Origin: Streptomyces sp. NRRL F-5122
Lineage (GTDB): Bacteria; Actinomycetota; Actinomycetes; Streptomycetales; Streptomycetaceae
Length of the DNA stretch: 64,000 nucleotides
Assembly (NCBI RefSeq): GCF_001507435.1
Contig: NZ_LMWH01000278.1
Coordinates: 124,001 to 188,000 of the forward strand
Direction: 5' to 3'
Shown here: in pieces, positions 16,372 to 25,602 of the stretch
Numbering within the stretch: position 1 is the stretch's first letter
Layout of the letters: each line of letters begins with the position of its first letter
Position numbers and translations under genes: made by a program
Notes under the pieces: model-generated
What the model was told of the DNA's origin: nothing
The model's database searches: none
Seen by the model: the letters and a program-made list of their open reading frames with translations, nothing else

Positions 16372-17907
16372 ATGGCCCAGTCGACACGAGAGACAGAACG
16401 CAAGTACGCGGCGCCCACGGACATCTCTTGGCTGCCCGATCTGACCGCAGTGGAGCCGGTCGCCACGCTCGCCGAGAGTGGAGTGCAGGAGCTGGACGCC
16501 GTCTACTACGACACCGATGATCTGCGATTGACCCGTACCGGGGCGTCTTTGCGGCGCAGGACGGGCGGCACGGACGCCGGCTGGCACCTGAAGCTGCCGT
16601 TGCCGGACGACAGCCGGGAGGAGATTCAGACCCCGCTGTCGTCGGAAAGCGTCCCCCCGGGCGAACTGCGGGAGCTCACCCTCTCCCGCACTCGCGGAGC
16701 ACCACTGCGGCCGGTGATGCGGATCCGTTCCACCCGTTCCCTGCGCCATCTCCTGGACGCCGAGGGCCACGTCCTGGCCGAGCTGAGCATGGATGCTGTG
16801 CGCGCCGACGCGCTGGTCGACGGCGGCGGCCACGGGGTGTGGACGGAGATGGAGGTGGAACTGGCTGGTGAGGGCGGCCCCGCCCTTCTGGACGGCATCG
16901 AGAAGGTGCTGCGGAAAAACGGAGTGGACCGCGCGCAGAACCCGTCCAAGGTGGTGCATGCTCTGACGGAGACGACGGGGCTCCTGAAACGCACGGCGGA
17001 CGCGCGCGTCCAGTCCGCACCGGGATCGGCCGGCGCTCATGTGCTCGCCTATGTGGACCGGCTGGTCGGCGACCTGATGGATCTCGACCCGGCCGTCCGT
17101 CGCGACCTGCCCGACGCGGTGCACCGGATGCGTACGACGGCCCGCCGTCTTCGCGGCTGCCTGCGGTCCTACCGTTCCGTCCTCGACCGCGAGTTCACCG
17201 ACCCCGTACGGCGGGATCTCAGGTGGCTCGCCGGGGAGCTCGGGGCGGAACGCGATCATGAGGTGCTCCGGGAGCGGCTGGCCTCGGGCGTGCGGGAACT
17301 GTCCGGCGAGCTGGTCCTCGGCCCTGTGACCGCACGGTTGCAGGCCTGGGATGTGGGGCGGCGGGCCGAGTGCCGTCGACGTACCCTCGACGCCCTCGCT
17401 TCGCCACGCTACCTGGATCTGCTGGACAAGTTGAAGGCGCTGACGGACGCTCCGCCGCTGCGCGCCAAGGCGGCCCATAAGCCCGAGAAGGTGCTGGCCA
17501 AGGCGCTCCTCAAGGAGTACGGCCGGCTGGAGAGGCGTATGAGCCGTGTGCTGCAGATGCCCTCCGGCACCGAAGGGGACGCCGCCGTCCATCACGCCCG
17601 TAAGGCCGCGAAGAGGCTCCGCTACGCCGCGGAGGCGGCCCGCCCCGCCCTGGGAAAGCCCGCGCGGCGTGTCGGCAAGCGCGTCAAGGCCGTCCAGCAG
17701 GTGAGCGGTTCGCAGCACGACGGCGTTGTGGCTTGCGACGCTCTGCGGCAACTGGCCGTCTCCGCACACTCGGCGGGCGAGGCCGGCTTCACCTGGGGCG
17801 TGCTCTACGGCCAGGAGAGGGCCGCGGCCGATGCCCGCGAGCGGCAGCTTCCCGGAACGTGGGCTGATGCCCGCGCGGCGGCCCGCCGAAAGGTCCTTCT
17901 TCGCTGA
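16372..17907 (+). CDS. CYTH and CHAD domain protein
   Basis: A 511-residue two-domain protein. The N-terminal CYTH domain begins with the ExExK signature (ETERKYAAP) and forms a triphosphate tunnel of charged strands (DAVYYDTDDLRL, SLRRRTGG, HLKLPLPDD). The C-terminal CHAD domain is helical, with conserved histidines (DAVHRMRTTARRLRG and VHHARKAAKRLRYAAEA) proposed to bind polyphosphate or metal. In Streptomyces such proteins are tied to inorganic polyphosphate. The ATG at 16372 is chosen at the start of homology, GGAGG lies somewhat far upstream, and the frame is open another 99 bases. Monocistronic. Confidence 0.9.
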   Translation: MAQSTRETERKYAAPTDISWLPDLTAVEPVATLAESGVQELDAVYYDTDDLRLTRTGASLRRRTGGTDAGWHLKLPLPDDSREEIQTPLSSESVPPGELRELTLSRTRGAPLRPVMRIRSTRSLRHLLDAEGHVLAELSMDAVRADALVDGGGHGVWTEMEVELAGEGGPALLDGIEKVLRKNGVDRAQNPSKVVHALTETTGLLKRTADARVQSAPGSAGAHVLAYVDRLVGDLMDLDPAVRRDLPDAVHRMRTTARRLRGCLRSYRSVLDREFTDPVRRDLRWLAGELGAERDHEVLRERLASGVRELSGELVLGPVTARLQAWDVGRRAECRRRTLDALASPRYLDLLDKLKALTDAPPLRAKAAHKPEKVLAKALLKEYGRLERRMSRVLQMPSGTEGDAAVHHARKAAKRLRYAAEAARPALGKPARRVGKRVKAVQQVSGSQHDGVVACDALRQLAVSAHSAGEAGFTWGVLYGQERAAADARERQLPGTWADARAAARRKVLLR

Positions 17908-18000
17908 CGGCTTCCGTAAGAACTCGGTGCGGCACGGTGCGAGGGCGGGCAGAGGTGCCGGTGGGCTCTGCGCCCTGGGAACGGGAACGAAACGGCTCCC

Positions 18001-18960
18001 TCAGGGCCTTGGGCTGCCTGCGGGATCGGCGCCGGCCCGCCGCCACCGGGCGGGGCTCATTCCGTGCACCTTGCCGAAGGTACGGGCGAAGTACCCGGCG
18101 TCCGGGAAACCCACCCGCCTGCCGATCTCGCCGATCTGCAGATCACTCGCCGCAAGCAGCCGCCGGGCCTGGACCATCCGGCGCTCGGTGATCCACTCCT
18201 GCACCGTACGCCCGGTGCGACGGCGCACCGTCGAGGTGAGGTGGCCCGGGGAGATGTTCACCGCCGCGGCGACGTCACGCAGGGACAGCGGTTGCGGATA
18301 GCGCTCTTCGATGACCTGGAACACCTCCGCGAGCAGTGGTTCGCGGTTCTCACGGAGGTCGCCCACAACATCTGCGGCAAGCCGGGACACTCCGACCAGC
18401 AACAGGGTCAGGTGGGCCAGGGCCGCCTCCCGATAGCCTTCCTGGCGTTGTGTCAGCTCGTTGTGAAGTGCCCCGAGGCGGGCGGTCCAATCGGGCTGCT
18501 CCGGCTCGGGCACCCGCAAGCGCAGGGCGCCGATCGCCCCACCGCGGACGAAGGGGAACAGCAAGGGGTGCGTGCGCCAGGCCAGATGGGCGCCGGGCAC
18601 GTCCGGACCGAAGGCGTCCGCGGTGAAGAAGACTCCCCAGCCGTGGGCCTGGGCGAGGTCGGTGGCGGTGATGTGGCCCATCACGTCGCCGGGCGCGACG
18701 ACGAACAGGTCGCCGGCTTCGATCGACCAGGACTGCCGGCCGGTGCGCAACACCCCGCCGGCGGTCGGGAAGTACGCCAGTCCCGGGAAGTCGTGGGCGT
18801 GTTCCTCGAAGGTACCGGTGTTCTCCCAGCTGTGGTCCAGCCGCCTGGTCGCCACGGGCAGTTCGCCGGGTGCCGGCAGCATCGAGTACGTCGCCGGCCG
18901 GTCCCCGGCGGGCGCCCTTCGTACGGTCCGCACCGTCGAATCGTCCCATGGAAGCCGCAT
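18001..18960 (-). CDS. AraC family transcriptional regulator
   Basis: A 319-residue regulator. The N-terminal cupin sensor domain shows HSWENTGTFEEHAHDFPGLAYF, with histidines of an AraC-type pocket, then SWSIEAGDLFVVAPGDV. The C-terminal double helix-turn-helix is complete (LSLRDVAAAVNISPGHLTSTV and IGEIGRRVGFPDAGYFARTF, then HGMSPARWRR). It is divergent from the methyltransferase with only 43 bases between starts, so it probably controls that gene. Ligand unknown. Confidence 0.92.
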   Translation of the reverse strand: MRLPWDDSTVRTVRRAPAGDRPATYSMLPAPGELPVATRRLDHSWENTGTFEEHAHDFPGLAYFPTAGGVLRTGRQSWSIEAGDLFVVAPGDVMGHITATDLAQAHGWGVFFTADAFGPDVPGAHLAWRTHPLLFPFVRGGAIGALRLRVPEPEQPDWTARLGALHNELTQRQEGYREAALAHLTLLLVGVSRLAADVVGDLRENREPLLAEVFQVIEERYPQPLSLRDVAAAVNISPGHLTSTVRRRTGRTVQEWITERRMVQARRLLAASDLQIGEIGRRVGFPDAGYFARTFGKVHGMSPARWRRAGADPAGSPRP

Positions 18961-19003
18961 ATCGGTACAGGTCCGCAGCCCCGGGCGCGGTCAGAATGAC
19001 GAC

Positions 19004-19684
19004 ATGACCGAAAAACTGTCTCAGTCGCGTTCCGAGCGCGACTACATTCCGGGCTTGGGCCGGCACTTCCTGACGCCGCTCTACGACGTGGCGCACCGAG
19101 TGTTCGGGCTGCACTCCGTCCACAACGAGATGATCGAGCTTGCGGAGTTGAGGGGCGGGCACCGGGTACTGGATGTCGGCTGCGGAACCGGAAACCTGCT
19201 GAGGGCGACCGGTCGACGTCATCGGAGCGTGGAACTCGTAGGTCTTGACCCGGACCCGAAGGCGCTGACCCGCGCCGAACGCAAGGCGCGACGTGCGGGC
19301 CTCACCATTCGCCTGGACCGGGGCTTTGCGCAGGAACTGCCCTATGAGGACGGCTCGTTCGACCGGGTCTTCTCCAGCCTGATGCTGCACCATCTGGACC
19401 GCGCATCGAAGGACGCGCTGCTCGCCGAGGTGCGGCGGGTGCTGCGGTCCGACGGGCAGCTGGTCCTGGCCGACGCGGTCCTCGACGAGCAGGGGCACCA
19501 CCGCGGGCACCGGCAGGGCGGGATGCGCGGCCGGATGCGCGAGCAACTGCAGGACAACGTGGGCGATGCCGTGGCGCAGAGGATCGCCGATGCCGGCTTC
19601 ACCGTGGAGCCGACCCGTACCGTGTCACTGCGGATCGGCGGCTCGATCGGCATCGTGTCGGCGCGCCTTGACGGCAACTCCTGA
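19004..19684 (+). CDS. Class I SAM-dependent methyltransferase
   Basis: A 226-residue methyltransferase. SAM-binding motif I is VLDVGCGTGNLL, the acidic loop is VGLDPDPKAL, motif II is FDRVFSSLMLHHL and motif III is VLRSDGQLVLAD. It resembles the UbiE/Coq5-like group of small-molecule methyltransferases. A histidine-rich loop (EQGHHRGHRQGG) is inserted after motif III. The start ATG at 19004 lies in the 43-base divergent region shared with the AraC gene, which suggests AraC control. Acceptor unknown. Confidence 0.9.
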   Translation: MTEKLSQSRSERDYIPGLGRHFLTPLYDVAHRVFGLHSVHNEMIELAELRGGHRVLDVGCGTGNLLRATGRRHRSVELVGLDPDPKALTRAERKARRAGLTIRLDRGFAQELPYEDGSFDRVFSSLMLHHLDRASKDALLAEVRRVLRSDGQLVLADAVLDEQGHHRGHRQGGMRGRMREQLQDNVGDAVAQRIADAGFTVEPTRTVSLRIGGSIGIVSARLDGNS

Positions 19685-19765
19685 GCCGCCGGAAGTACTC
19701 AGCGATGCGCATACCCTGGCCCCGGCGCTACCCTCCGGACTGACATGGGCGACGGGGGGGGGAAC

Positions 19766-20416
19766 ATGAACAGGCTTCTCGTATGTGTGGCCGGTGCGGT
19801 GCTGCTCTCGGCGGTGGCCTGTACCGCAGGGGGTGGCCCGTCAAGGGTGAAGCCGTCATCGAGGACCTCCTCGACGCGCACGGCGTTGCCGCGGGCCGCT
19901 ACAGCCGACCCGGGCCGGGTGGTCGACGCGTCCAGATCCGCCCTCACAGCAAAACTGTCCGTCAAGGACCTTCCGGGCCCGCACGGGATGTTCACCGCCG
20001 CTGTCGGCCAGAGCGCTGCCACGTTCGCCTGGGAGACGGCCGACGGGCGCTTCTGCTCCGGTTCGGCCGCCACGGACGGCGGGTTCATCTCGTCGTTGTG
20101 CGTCTCCGACCGCCGCGACACCCCCTTCTCCGTCCGTCCCATGCTCGTTCCCCTGCTCAGCACGTACACGTTCGCCGAGGTCCATGTGTTCGGCGCGGAC
20201 CGTGAGATCGTCCGGGCGGTGACGTGCAACGGCAGACCTCTCGCGGTCCGCCGACTGCCACCCGTCCTGGACGGTCGGCGTGCGCTCTACGCCTTCGCCC
20301 TCTCGGAACCGACGGCCGGACGGGTCACCGTCACCGTCGTCCGCGGTCGTGCCACGGCCACGGAACACGTGGAGCTGTTGGGCGGGCACCTCCAACACAA
20401 GGCGTCGTGCCGCTGA
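19766..20416 (+). CDS. Putative lipoprotein, hypothetical
   Basis: A 216-residue exported protein. Start ATG 19766 follows a run of G that serves as ribosome site. MNRLLVCVAGAVLLSAVAC gives a lipobox ending SAVAC at residue 19, so it should be lipid-anchored. A low-complexity Ser/Thr/Arg linker follows, then a beta-rich domain with spaced cysteines (RFCSGSA, SSLCVSD, AVTCNG). No enzyme motif is seen. Confidence 0.7.
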   Translation: MNRLLVCVAGAVLLSAVACTAGGGPSRVKPSSRTSSTRTALPRAATADPGRVVDASRSALTAKLSVKDLPGPHGMFTAAVGQSAATFAWETADGRFCSGSAATDGGFISSLCVSDRRDTPFSVRPMLVPLLSTYTFAEVHVFGADREIVRAVTCNGRPLAVRRLPPVLDGRRALYAFALSEPTAGRVTVTVVRGRATATEHVELLGGHLQHKASCR

Positions 20417-20586
20417 AGCGGGACGGGAGCGGTGGCCGGTGGTGAGCGCCCGGGACTCCGGACGTGCGCGGGGGCGCCGCTCTCACGACCGGTAGCCGTT
20501 GCGGCCGCAGGCGGGGTTGAACGTCTCGGCCCCGGAGAAGTGACGAGAGACCCGCTCCCGACGGCGGCCGTGTCCTCGAGGACGAC

Positions 20587-21570
20587 TCAGCTGTTCCGGA
20601 TGCGCCGGGCCTCGGCCACGAGCTCGGCAGGCAGAGCGGGTCCCGCACATGCGTGGTCGATCAGCAGGTCCCTGTAGGAGCCGTTCGGCAGGTGGGGGGC
20701 CAGTTCGATGAGCTCGTTCAGATCGGCAGGCGAGCCGGTGAGCCGTGCCCGGTAGGCGGCGGCCGCCGCGCGGAGAGTGGGTTCGGTCGGCCCGAATTTC
20801 ATTCCGTGTTCGGTCAGCCGAATCGCGGCAAGGAAATCCCCCTGTTCGGCACGCACGTCCGCCAGGTCCAGACACAGCGACCAGTTGGCAGGGTCCAGGG
20901 CCAGTGCACGCTCGAACGCCGCCGCGGTCTGTTCGAGGGAACCCAGCTTGCGCCACGTGCCCGCTCGCACAACTTCCGTCAGCATGATCCGCTGAACGGA
21001 ATCCGCCCGATTGCAGAGGGCCAGCGAGGCATCGGTGAGTCCACAAGCCCGGAGCAGAATCGCCATCTTGGCCAAGGCCTCCGGCACGGGCCGCCGGAAA
21101 GAGACCACGTCGATGGCCCGGAACCAGGGCCGGAAACGCTCCCGCATGGCCTCGGTGTCCAGATCATGGCCGTAGTCCATCGTGCGCATCGCGGCCTCGG
21201 CCAGCGCCTCGGCACTCACCCAACCGAGAAACCGTTCATCGTTGAACCACGGGGCTTTTGCCCAGGCGATGTCGGGTTGCGCGCCCGTCACCGATCCGAT
21301 TGCGAGCGCCGCGGCGTCCATGTCGCCCTCGAGGAAACTGACGTAGGCGTGCGCCGGTACCGCCCGCCAGGAGTCGGCGTCCCGAACGATCTCGGCCAGC
21401 TCCGCGGGCTTGTCTCTCCACAGCTCGGCAAGGACCGTGTACGGCTCCGGATTGTCCGGCGCGGAGGCCATGGCGCCCGTCAGGTAATGCAGGGCAGTCG
21501 CCGGGTTGCCTCCGCAGTGCGCCATCACCCGTGCGATGCCCAGTCCGGCTGCTCCTGACCGATTCGACAC
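20587..21570 (-). CDS. Tetratricopeptide-repeat-containing protein
   Basis: A 327-residue helical-repeat protein. TPR-like helix pairs are visible at the N-terminus (NPATALHYLTGAMASAPDNP) and near the C-terminus (GSLEQTAAAFERALALDPAN and GDFLAAIRLTEHGMKFGPTE). A less regular central part is tryptophan-rich. GTG 21570 is taken as start; the frame continues 42 bases upstream. TPRs mediate protein contacts, so this is likely an adaptor. No catalytic motif and no partner gene nearby. Confidence 0.75.
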   Translation of the reverse strand: MSNRSGAAGLGIARVMAHCGGNPATALHYLTGAMASAPDNPEPYTVLAELWRDKPAELAEIVRDADSWRAVPAHAYVSFLEGDMDAAALAIGSVTGAQPDIAWAKAPWFNDERFLGWVSAEALAEAAMRTMDYGHDLDTEAMRERFRPWFRAIDVVSFRRPVPEALAKMAILLRACGLTDASLALCNRADSVQRIMLTEVVRAGTWRKLGSLEQTAAAFERALALDPANWSLCLDLADVRAEQGDFLAAIRLTEHGMKFGPTEPTLRAAAAAYRARLTGSPADLNELIELAPHLPNGSYRDLLIDHACAGPALPAELVAEARRIRNS

Positions 21571-22184
21571 CGTAAGAGAGTATCCCCTGCTCGGGCCGAC
21601 TGTCGGCCCCACTTGGGCTTGCCGGACGCGATTCCATGATCACGATCGATGACGAACGATGGTTCGACACGCCTGGTCTGCTCGAATCGATGTTCCCCAG
21701 GCCGACCCGCCCTCGGACCTGCGACCGACATCACGAGCGCGCCTCCCAGACAGCCCACTGGCGTTTGCCGTGGCGCCCTGGTGGTACTCGCCGTCACGGC
21801 CTGTTGTGGCGTCCAACCGCTCCGGGTCGTTGCCCTGCACCCCTCAGTCCCGGTACGCCGCGATGCGGGTGGCCGACCACCCACACACGTCGGCCGCGCC
21901 GGCCTTACGGCTCCCTCAGCGACGGCTGCCCTGAACTTTGGTGTCGCGCGGGCAATGCGCCGGCGCCCAGGTCGGCGTCACCACGGTCGTGGCGGGCGGC
22001 GGGCGGTCCGGGCCGTCTGGCCGGGGCGCGTGCCGAGTCTCGTCGCTCTCCCCGTCCTCGGGCTCATGCACAAACATCCGCACATCGGAAATCCCGGCCC
22101 GGCGGACAACCCTCCGGTCGCAGAGCTCTCGACACACCCCGGACCCCGGACACCACCACGAAGCAGCTTCGAAAGGACACCGCC
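21571..22184. other. 614-base gap without a supportable gene
   Basis: Several open frames occur on both strands but none shows family motifs, a convincing ribosome site or consistent codon bias. Only the last about 20 bases are clearly functional, as the GAAAGGA ribosome site of the next gene. Confidence 0.3.
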
Positions 22185-23195
22185 GTGAAGCTCCGAGAGA
22201 TCGTCCCCGACCGGATCGGCTTCGGCACCGCACCACTGGGCAACATGTTCCGCGCGGTCCCGGACGACGAGGCGCGCGCCACCGTGCAGGCAGCATGGGA
22301 CGAGGGCATCCGCTACTTCGACACGGCCCCGCTCTACGGTGCCGGTCTGGCCGAGCTACGACTGGGCGAGGTGATCTCGCAGCAGCCCCGCGACGCGTAC
22401 GTGTTGTCCAGCAAGGTCGGTCGAGTCATCCTCGACGAGGAGGAAGTCGGCGCCCGGGACCTGGGCGAGAAGGGGGCCCTCTTCGAGCACGGCCGCAAGA
22501 ACAAGATCGTGCACGAGTGGACGGCAGAGGCCACCGAGCGCTCCCTCGAAGGAAGCCTGACACGACTGGGCGTCGACCGGCTCGACATCGTATGGGTCCA
22601 CGACATCGCACAGGACTTCCACGGTGATGCGTGGCTGCAGAAGTTCGAGGAGGCGCGTACCGGCGCGTTCCGCGTGCTGTCCCGCCTGCGCGACGAGGGT
22701 GTCATCAGAGCCTGGGGACTCGGCGTCAACCGCACCGAACCCATCGAGTTGACCCTTGCCCTGGACGAGCCCCAGCCCGACGGCTTCCTGCTGGCCGGAC
22801 GTTACACCCTGCTCGACCATGAACACGCACTGCAACGACTGCTGCCCATGGCCGCCGAGCAAGAGGTGGGCATGGTCGTCGGAGGTCCCTACAGCTCGGG
22901 GATACTCGCGGGTGGCACTCACTTCGAGTACGCGGACGCCTCACCGGAGATCGTCGAAAAGGTGCGGCGCATCAGGGAGATCACCGACCGGTACGCGGTG
23001 AGCATCAAAGGTGCCGCCCTGCAGTTCTCCCTCGCCCACCCCGTCTCCGTCGCCGCCGTTCCCGGCGCCACGAAGCCCAGTCGTATCGCCGAGGACATCG
23101 CTGCCGTCCAGGAGAAGATCCCTGCCGGCTTCTGGGTCGACCTTCGTCAGTCCGGTCTGGTCAGCCCTCAGGCGCCGCTCCCGGAGGGTGCCTGA
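22185..23195 (+). CDS. Aldo/keto reductase, copy 1 of duplicated pair
   Basis: A 336-residue (beta/alpha)8-barrel oxidoreductase. The start GTG at 22185 has AAAGGA 7-8 bases upstream. The tetrad is intact: Asp and Tyr in FDTAPLYG, Lys in SSKVGR and His in WVHD. The family is the pyridoxal/D-threo-aldose dehydrogenase branch (GFGTAPLGNMFR). It forms an operon with the SRPBCC gene 43 bases downstream. An almost collinear homologue with its own SRPBCC partner lies on the other strand at 31135-32627. That conserved pairing suggests the SRPBCC protein acts on or delivers the same substrate. Confidence 0.9.
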   Translation: MKLREIVPDRIGFGTAPLGNMFRAVPDDEARATVQAAWDEGIRYFDTAPLYGAGLAELRLGEVISQQPRDAYVLSSKVGRVILDEEEVGARDLGEKGALFEHGRKNKIVHEWTAEATERSLEGSLTRLGVDRLDIVWVHDIAQDFHGDAWLQKFEEARTGAFRVLSRLRDEGVIRAWGLGVNRTEPIELTLALDEPQPDGFLLAGRYTLLDHEHALQRLLPMAAEQEVGMVVGGPYSSGILAGGTHFEYADASPEIVEKVRRIREITDRYAVSIKGAALQFSLAHPVSVAAVPGATKPSRIAEDIAAVQEKIPAGFWVDLRQSGLVSPQAPLPEGA

Positions 23196-23238
23196 AGGAC
23201 ACCCGTCAGAGTCGACCGACAAGCCCGAGGGAAACACC

Positions 23239-23655
23239 ATGGCATCCACATCAGTAAGCCGACTCGTACCCGCGTCTCCCGAACGCGTATGGAAACTGAT
23301 CGGCGGTTTCGGTTCCCTGCCGGACTGGCTCCCCTACATCTGCGAGAGCACTCTCCTGGAGGGAGGCCGCGTCCGGCAGCTGAAGAACCCCGACGGTGAC
23401 GTCATCATCGAGCGTCTGGTGGACTTCGACGACACCGAACGCCGCTACAGCTACGCCATCGCACAAGCACCCTTTCCCGTGGTCGACTACATCTCCACAC
23501 TGCGGGTACATTCGATCACCGGCCGGGACGACACTGCCGAAGTGCAGTGGTCGGGACGCTTCGTCCCCGACGGAGCCACCGACGAAGAAGTCGTCACCCT
23601 CTTCACCGACATCTACCGCGACGGCCTCGACTCCCTTCACAAGGCACTCGGCTGA
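23239..23655 (+). CDS. SRPBCC family protein (polyketide cyclase/dehydrase-like), copy 1
   Basis: A 138-residue START/Bet v1-like protein. It begins MASTSVSRLVPASPERVWKL, then GFGSLPDWLPYI, the strand RYSYAIAQAPFPVVDYIS, and the long C-terminal helix TLFTDIYRDGLDSLHKAL that closes the hydrophobic cavity. It probably binds a small hydrophobic or aromatic ligand. Second gene of an AKR-SRPBCC operon; the paralogue at 31135-31554 is almost the same length and very similar throughout. Confidence 0.88.
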   Translation: MASTSVSRLVPASPERVWKLIGGFGSLPDWLPYICESTLLEGGRVRQLKNPDGDVIIERLVDFDDTERRYSYAIAQAPFPVVDYISTLRVHSITGRDDTAEVQWSGRFVPDGATDEEVVTLFTDIYRDGLDSLHKALG

Positions 23656-23863
23656 AGCTGTGTGACGGTCCTGCCCCCCGGTACCCCTGTCCCACCAAAC
23701 CACCCCCGGCCGAGGGCCCGTGCACACCGACTTCTCGGAGATCCGGCGCCGCAGCCCCGCGCGGGACCGGGATCCGGCCCTGACCCGGCGCCTGCCCAAT
23801 CATCTCCAAGCCGACAGCGCATCCGAAGTCATCCATCAACCGAGGAACTGACGGGTCCAGCCC

Positions 23864-23881
23864 GGTCGTCTGATGACGACC
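23864..23881. promoter_or_regulatory. Candidate operator palindrome GGTCGTC-TGAT-GACGACC
   Basis: Perfect 7-base arms around a 4-base centre, 74 bases upstream of the reductase at 23955. The remaining 23656-23954 gap has no other recognised element. Cognate regulator unknown. Confidence 0.4.
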
Positions 23882-23954
23882 TCACCGGATCCGCTCGGAG
23901 CCCACGGGCACGGATCCGCCGTGGCGCTCACGCAACACAGCGGAGAGGATCGTA

Positions 23955-25001
23955 ATGGAATTCAGGCAACTGGGCCGGTCCGGCCTGCGGGTGTCGGTGC
24001 TCGCCATGGGAACCATGACCTTCGGCGGCAGCGACGTCTTCGGAAATGTCGGCCACACCGATGTATCCGGCGCCAGGCGCCAGATCGACATGTGTCTCGA
24101 TGCGGGCGTGAACCTCGTCGATACCGCCAACATGTATTCGGCGGGCGCCGCAGAGAACATCCTGGGTCAGGCGATCGCGGGTCGGCGGGATCGTGTGCTG
24201 CTGTCCTCGAAGGTGCGCCTGCCGATGGGTGAGGGGCCCAATGACGAAGGCCTGTCCCGGTATCACATCCTCGAGCAGATCGAGGGAACTCTGCGTCGAC
24301 TGAGGACCGACCATGTGGACATCTACCATGTGCACCAGTGGGACGGACTGACGCCGCTCGAAGAGACGTTGGGGACGCTCGACTTGCTGGTGCGTTCCGG
24401 CAAGGTCCGCTACCTCGGGGTCTCCAACTACTCGGGCTGGCAGCTCATGAAGGCGCTCTGTGTCGCCGACACGCACGGCTGTCAGCGCTTCGTCAGCAAT
24501 CAGATCTACTACTCGCTCGAGTCGCGTGACGCCGAATACGAGCTGGTGCCGCTCTCTCTGGATCAAGGACTGGGCATCATGGTGTGGAGCCCGCTGGCGG
24601 GCGGACTGCTCTCGGGCAAGTACCGGCGTGGGCAGGACACCACCGAAGGCCGGCATCTCACGGAATGGTCCGAGCCCCCCGTGCGCAACGAGGACAAGCT
24701 GTACGACACCATCGAGACCGTTGTCGACATCGCGTCCGCGCATGACGCCTCCCCCGCCCAGGTCTCCCTTGCCTACCTGCTCGCAAAGCCGGGCGTCACC
24801 AGCGTCGTCGTCGGTGCCCGCAAGGACGAGCAGTTGGCCGACAACCTCGGCGCCCTCCATGTGCGGTTGACGGACGAGGATGTCGACCGGCTCGACAGGG
24901 TCAGCGCGCCGGACCTGATCTATCCGCATTGGCACCAGGCCGACTTGGTCGCGGGCCGGTTCAGCGAGGCCGACCTCGCCCTGCATCGGCCCGCCAGATG
25001 A
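23955..25001 (+). CDS. Aldo/keto reductase (general type)
   Basis: A 348-residue reductase of a different branch from its neighbours. It begins MEFRQLGRSGLRVSVLAMGTMTFGG. Catalytic residues are Asp and Tyr in VDTANMYSAG, Lys in SSKVRL and His in YHVHQWD. The NADP-binding C-terminal part is SPLAGGLLSGKYRRG and VTSVVVGARKDEQL. This group reduces aldehydes and ketones with NADPH. It begins a run AKR, SCP2-like, hydrolase on the same strand. Confidence 0.92.
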   Translation: MEFRQLGRSGLRVSVLAMGTMTFGGSDVFGNVGHTDVSGARRQIDMCLDAGVNLVDTANMYSAGAAENILGQAIAGRRDRVLLSSKVRLPMGEGPNDEGLSRYHILEQIEGTLRRLRTDHVDIYHVHQWDGLTPLEETLGTLDLLVRSGKVRYLGVSNYSGWQLMKALCVADTHGCQRFVSNQIYYSLESRDAEYELVPLSLDQGLGIMVWSPLAGGLLSGKYRRGQDTTEGRHLTEWSEPPVRNEDKLYDTIETVVDIASAHDASPAQVSLAYLLAKPGVTSVVVGARKDEQLADNLGALHVRLTDEDVDRLDRVSAPDLIYPHWHQADLVAGRFSEADLALHRPAR

Positions 25002-25161
25002 TCGAGTCCATGCCGAAGCGCTCGGCATCCCTCGGTATCCCGCACGGCACACGCTCGGATTGCGGAGCGGGAGGCAGCGTGCAAGCTGAGAAAAGGAACG
25101 CCCCATTTCACAGCGCCGGGCTCGCCCCGAGGCCCGAGCGACAACACCCCGAGGGATGGGC

Positions 25162-25593
25162 ATGACATCACCAACCACGTCGGATGCGGTGGGCGAGTTC
25201 CGCAGGCTGAGCAATGGCGACCCGGAGCTGCAGGCGCACGGCAAGTACTACTCCTGCAGTTTCCTGCTGGACATGGAGCACCATCGGTTCCTGGTGCGGA
25301 TGCACAAGGGCACGGTCGAAGAGCTGGTCACCGATCCCGAACCTCTCTCGTCGTACGACTTCGCGATCCGCGCCGATGCCGAGACCTGGCACGGCTTCTG
25401 CCAGGAAGTCCCCCCACCCATGTGTCACGGCATCTGGGCGGCCACGTTCCGGCGCGGCATGCGTCTGGAGGGCGACCTGCTCGTCCTCATGCAGAACCTG
25501 CGCTGCGTGACCCGCCAGCTCGAGCTGCTCCGGATCACAGGCCCACTCGGCGGCGCAGGCCGGGACACGGCCCGCCGAGACGCACGAAGGTGA
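25162..25593 (+). CDS. SCP2 sterol-binding-like protein
   Basis: A 143-residue protein. ATG 25162 is preferred (GAGGGATGGGC in front); an ATG two codons earlier also exists. The segment YDFAIRADAETWHGF, followed by RGMRLEGDLLVLMQNLRCV, is the typical ending of SCP2-like domains, in which a ligand pocket is closed by the last helices. It lies directly before the alpha/beta hydrolase with a 9-base gap, so a ligand-binding partner of that hydrolase is plausible (inference). Confidence 0.6.
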   Translation: MTSPTTSDAVGEFRRLSNGDPELQAHGKYYSCSFLLDMEHHRFLVRMHKGTVEELVTDPEPLSSYDFAIRADAETWHGFCQEVPPPMCHGIWAATFRRGMRLEGDLLVLMQNLRCVTRQLELLRITGPLGGAGRDTARRDARR

Positions 25594-25602
25594 GGAGTTC
25601 CC

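Noticed and set aside
21571..22184. Several 70-180 codon frames in the gap
   Set aside because: No family features, no ribosome site, inconsistent codon use.
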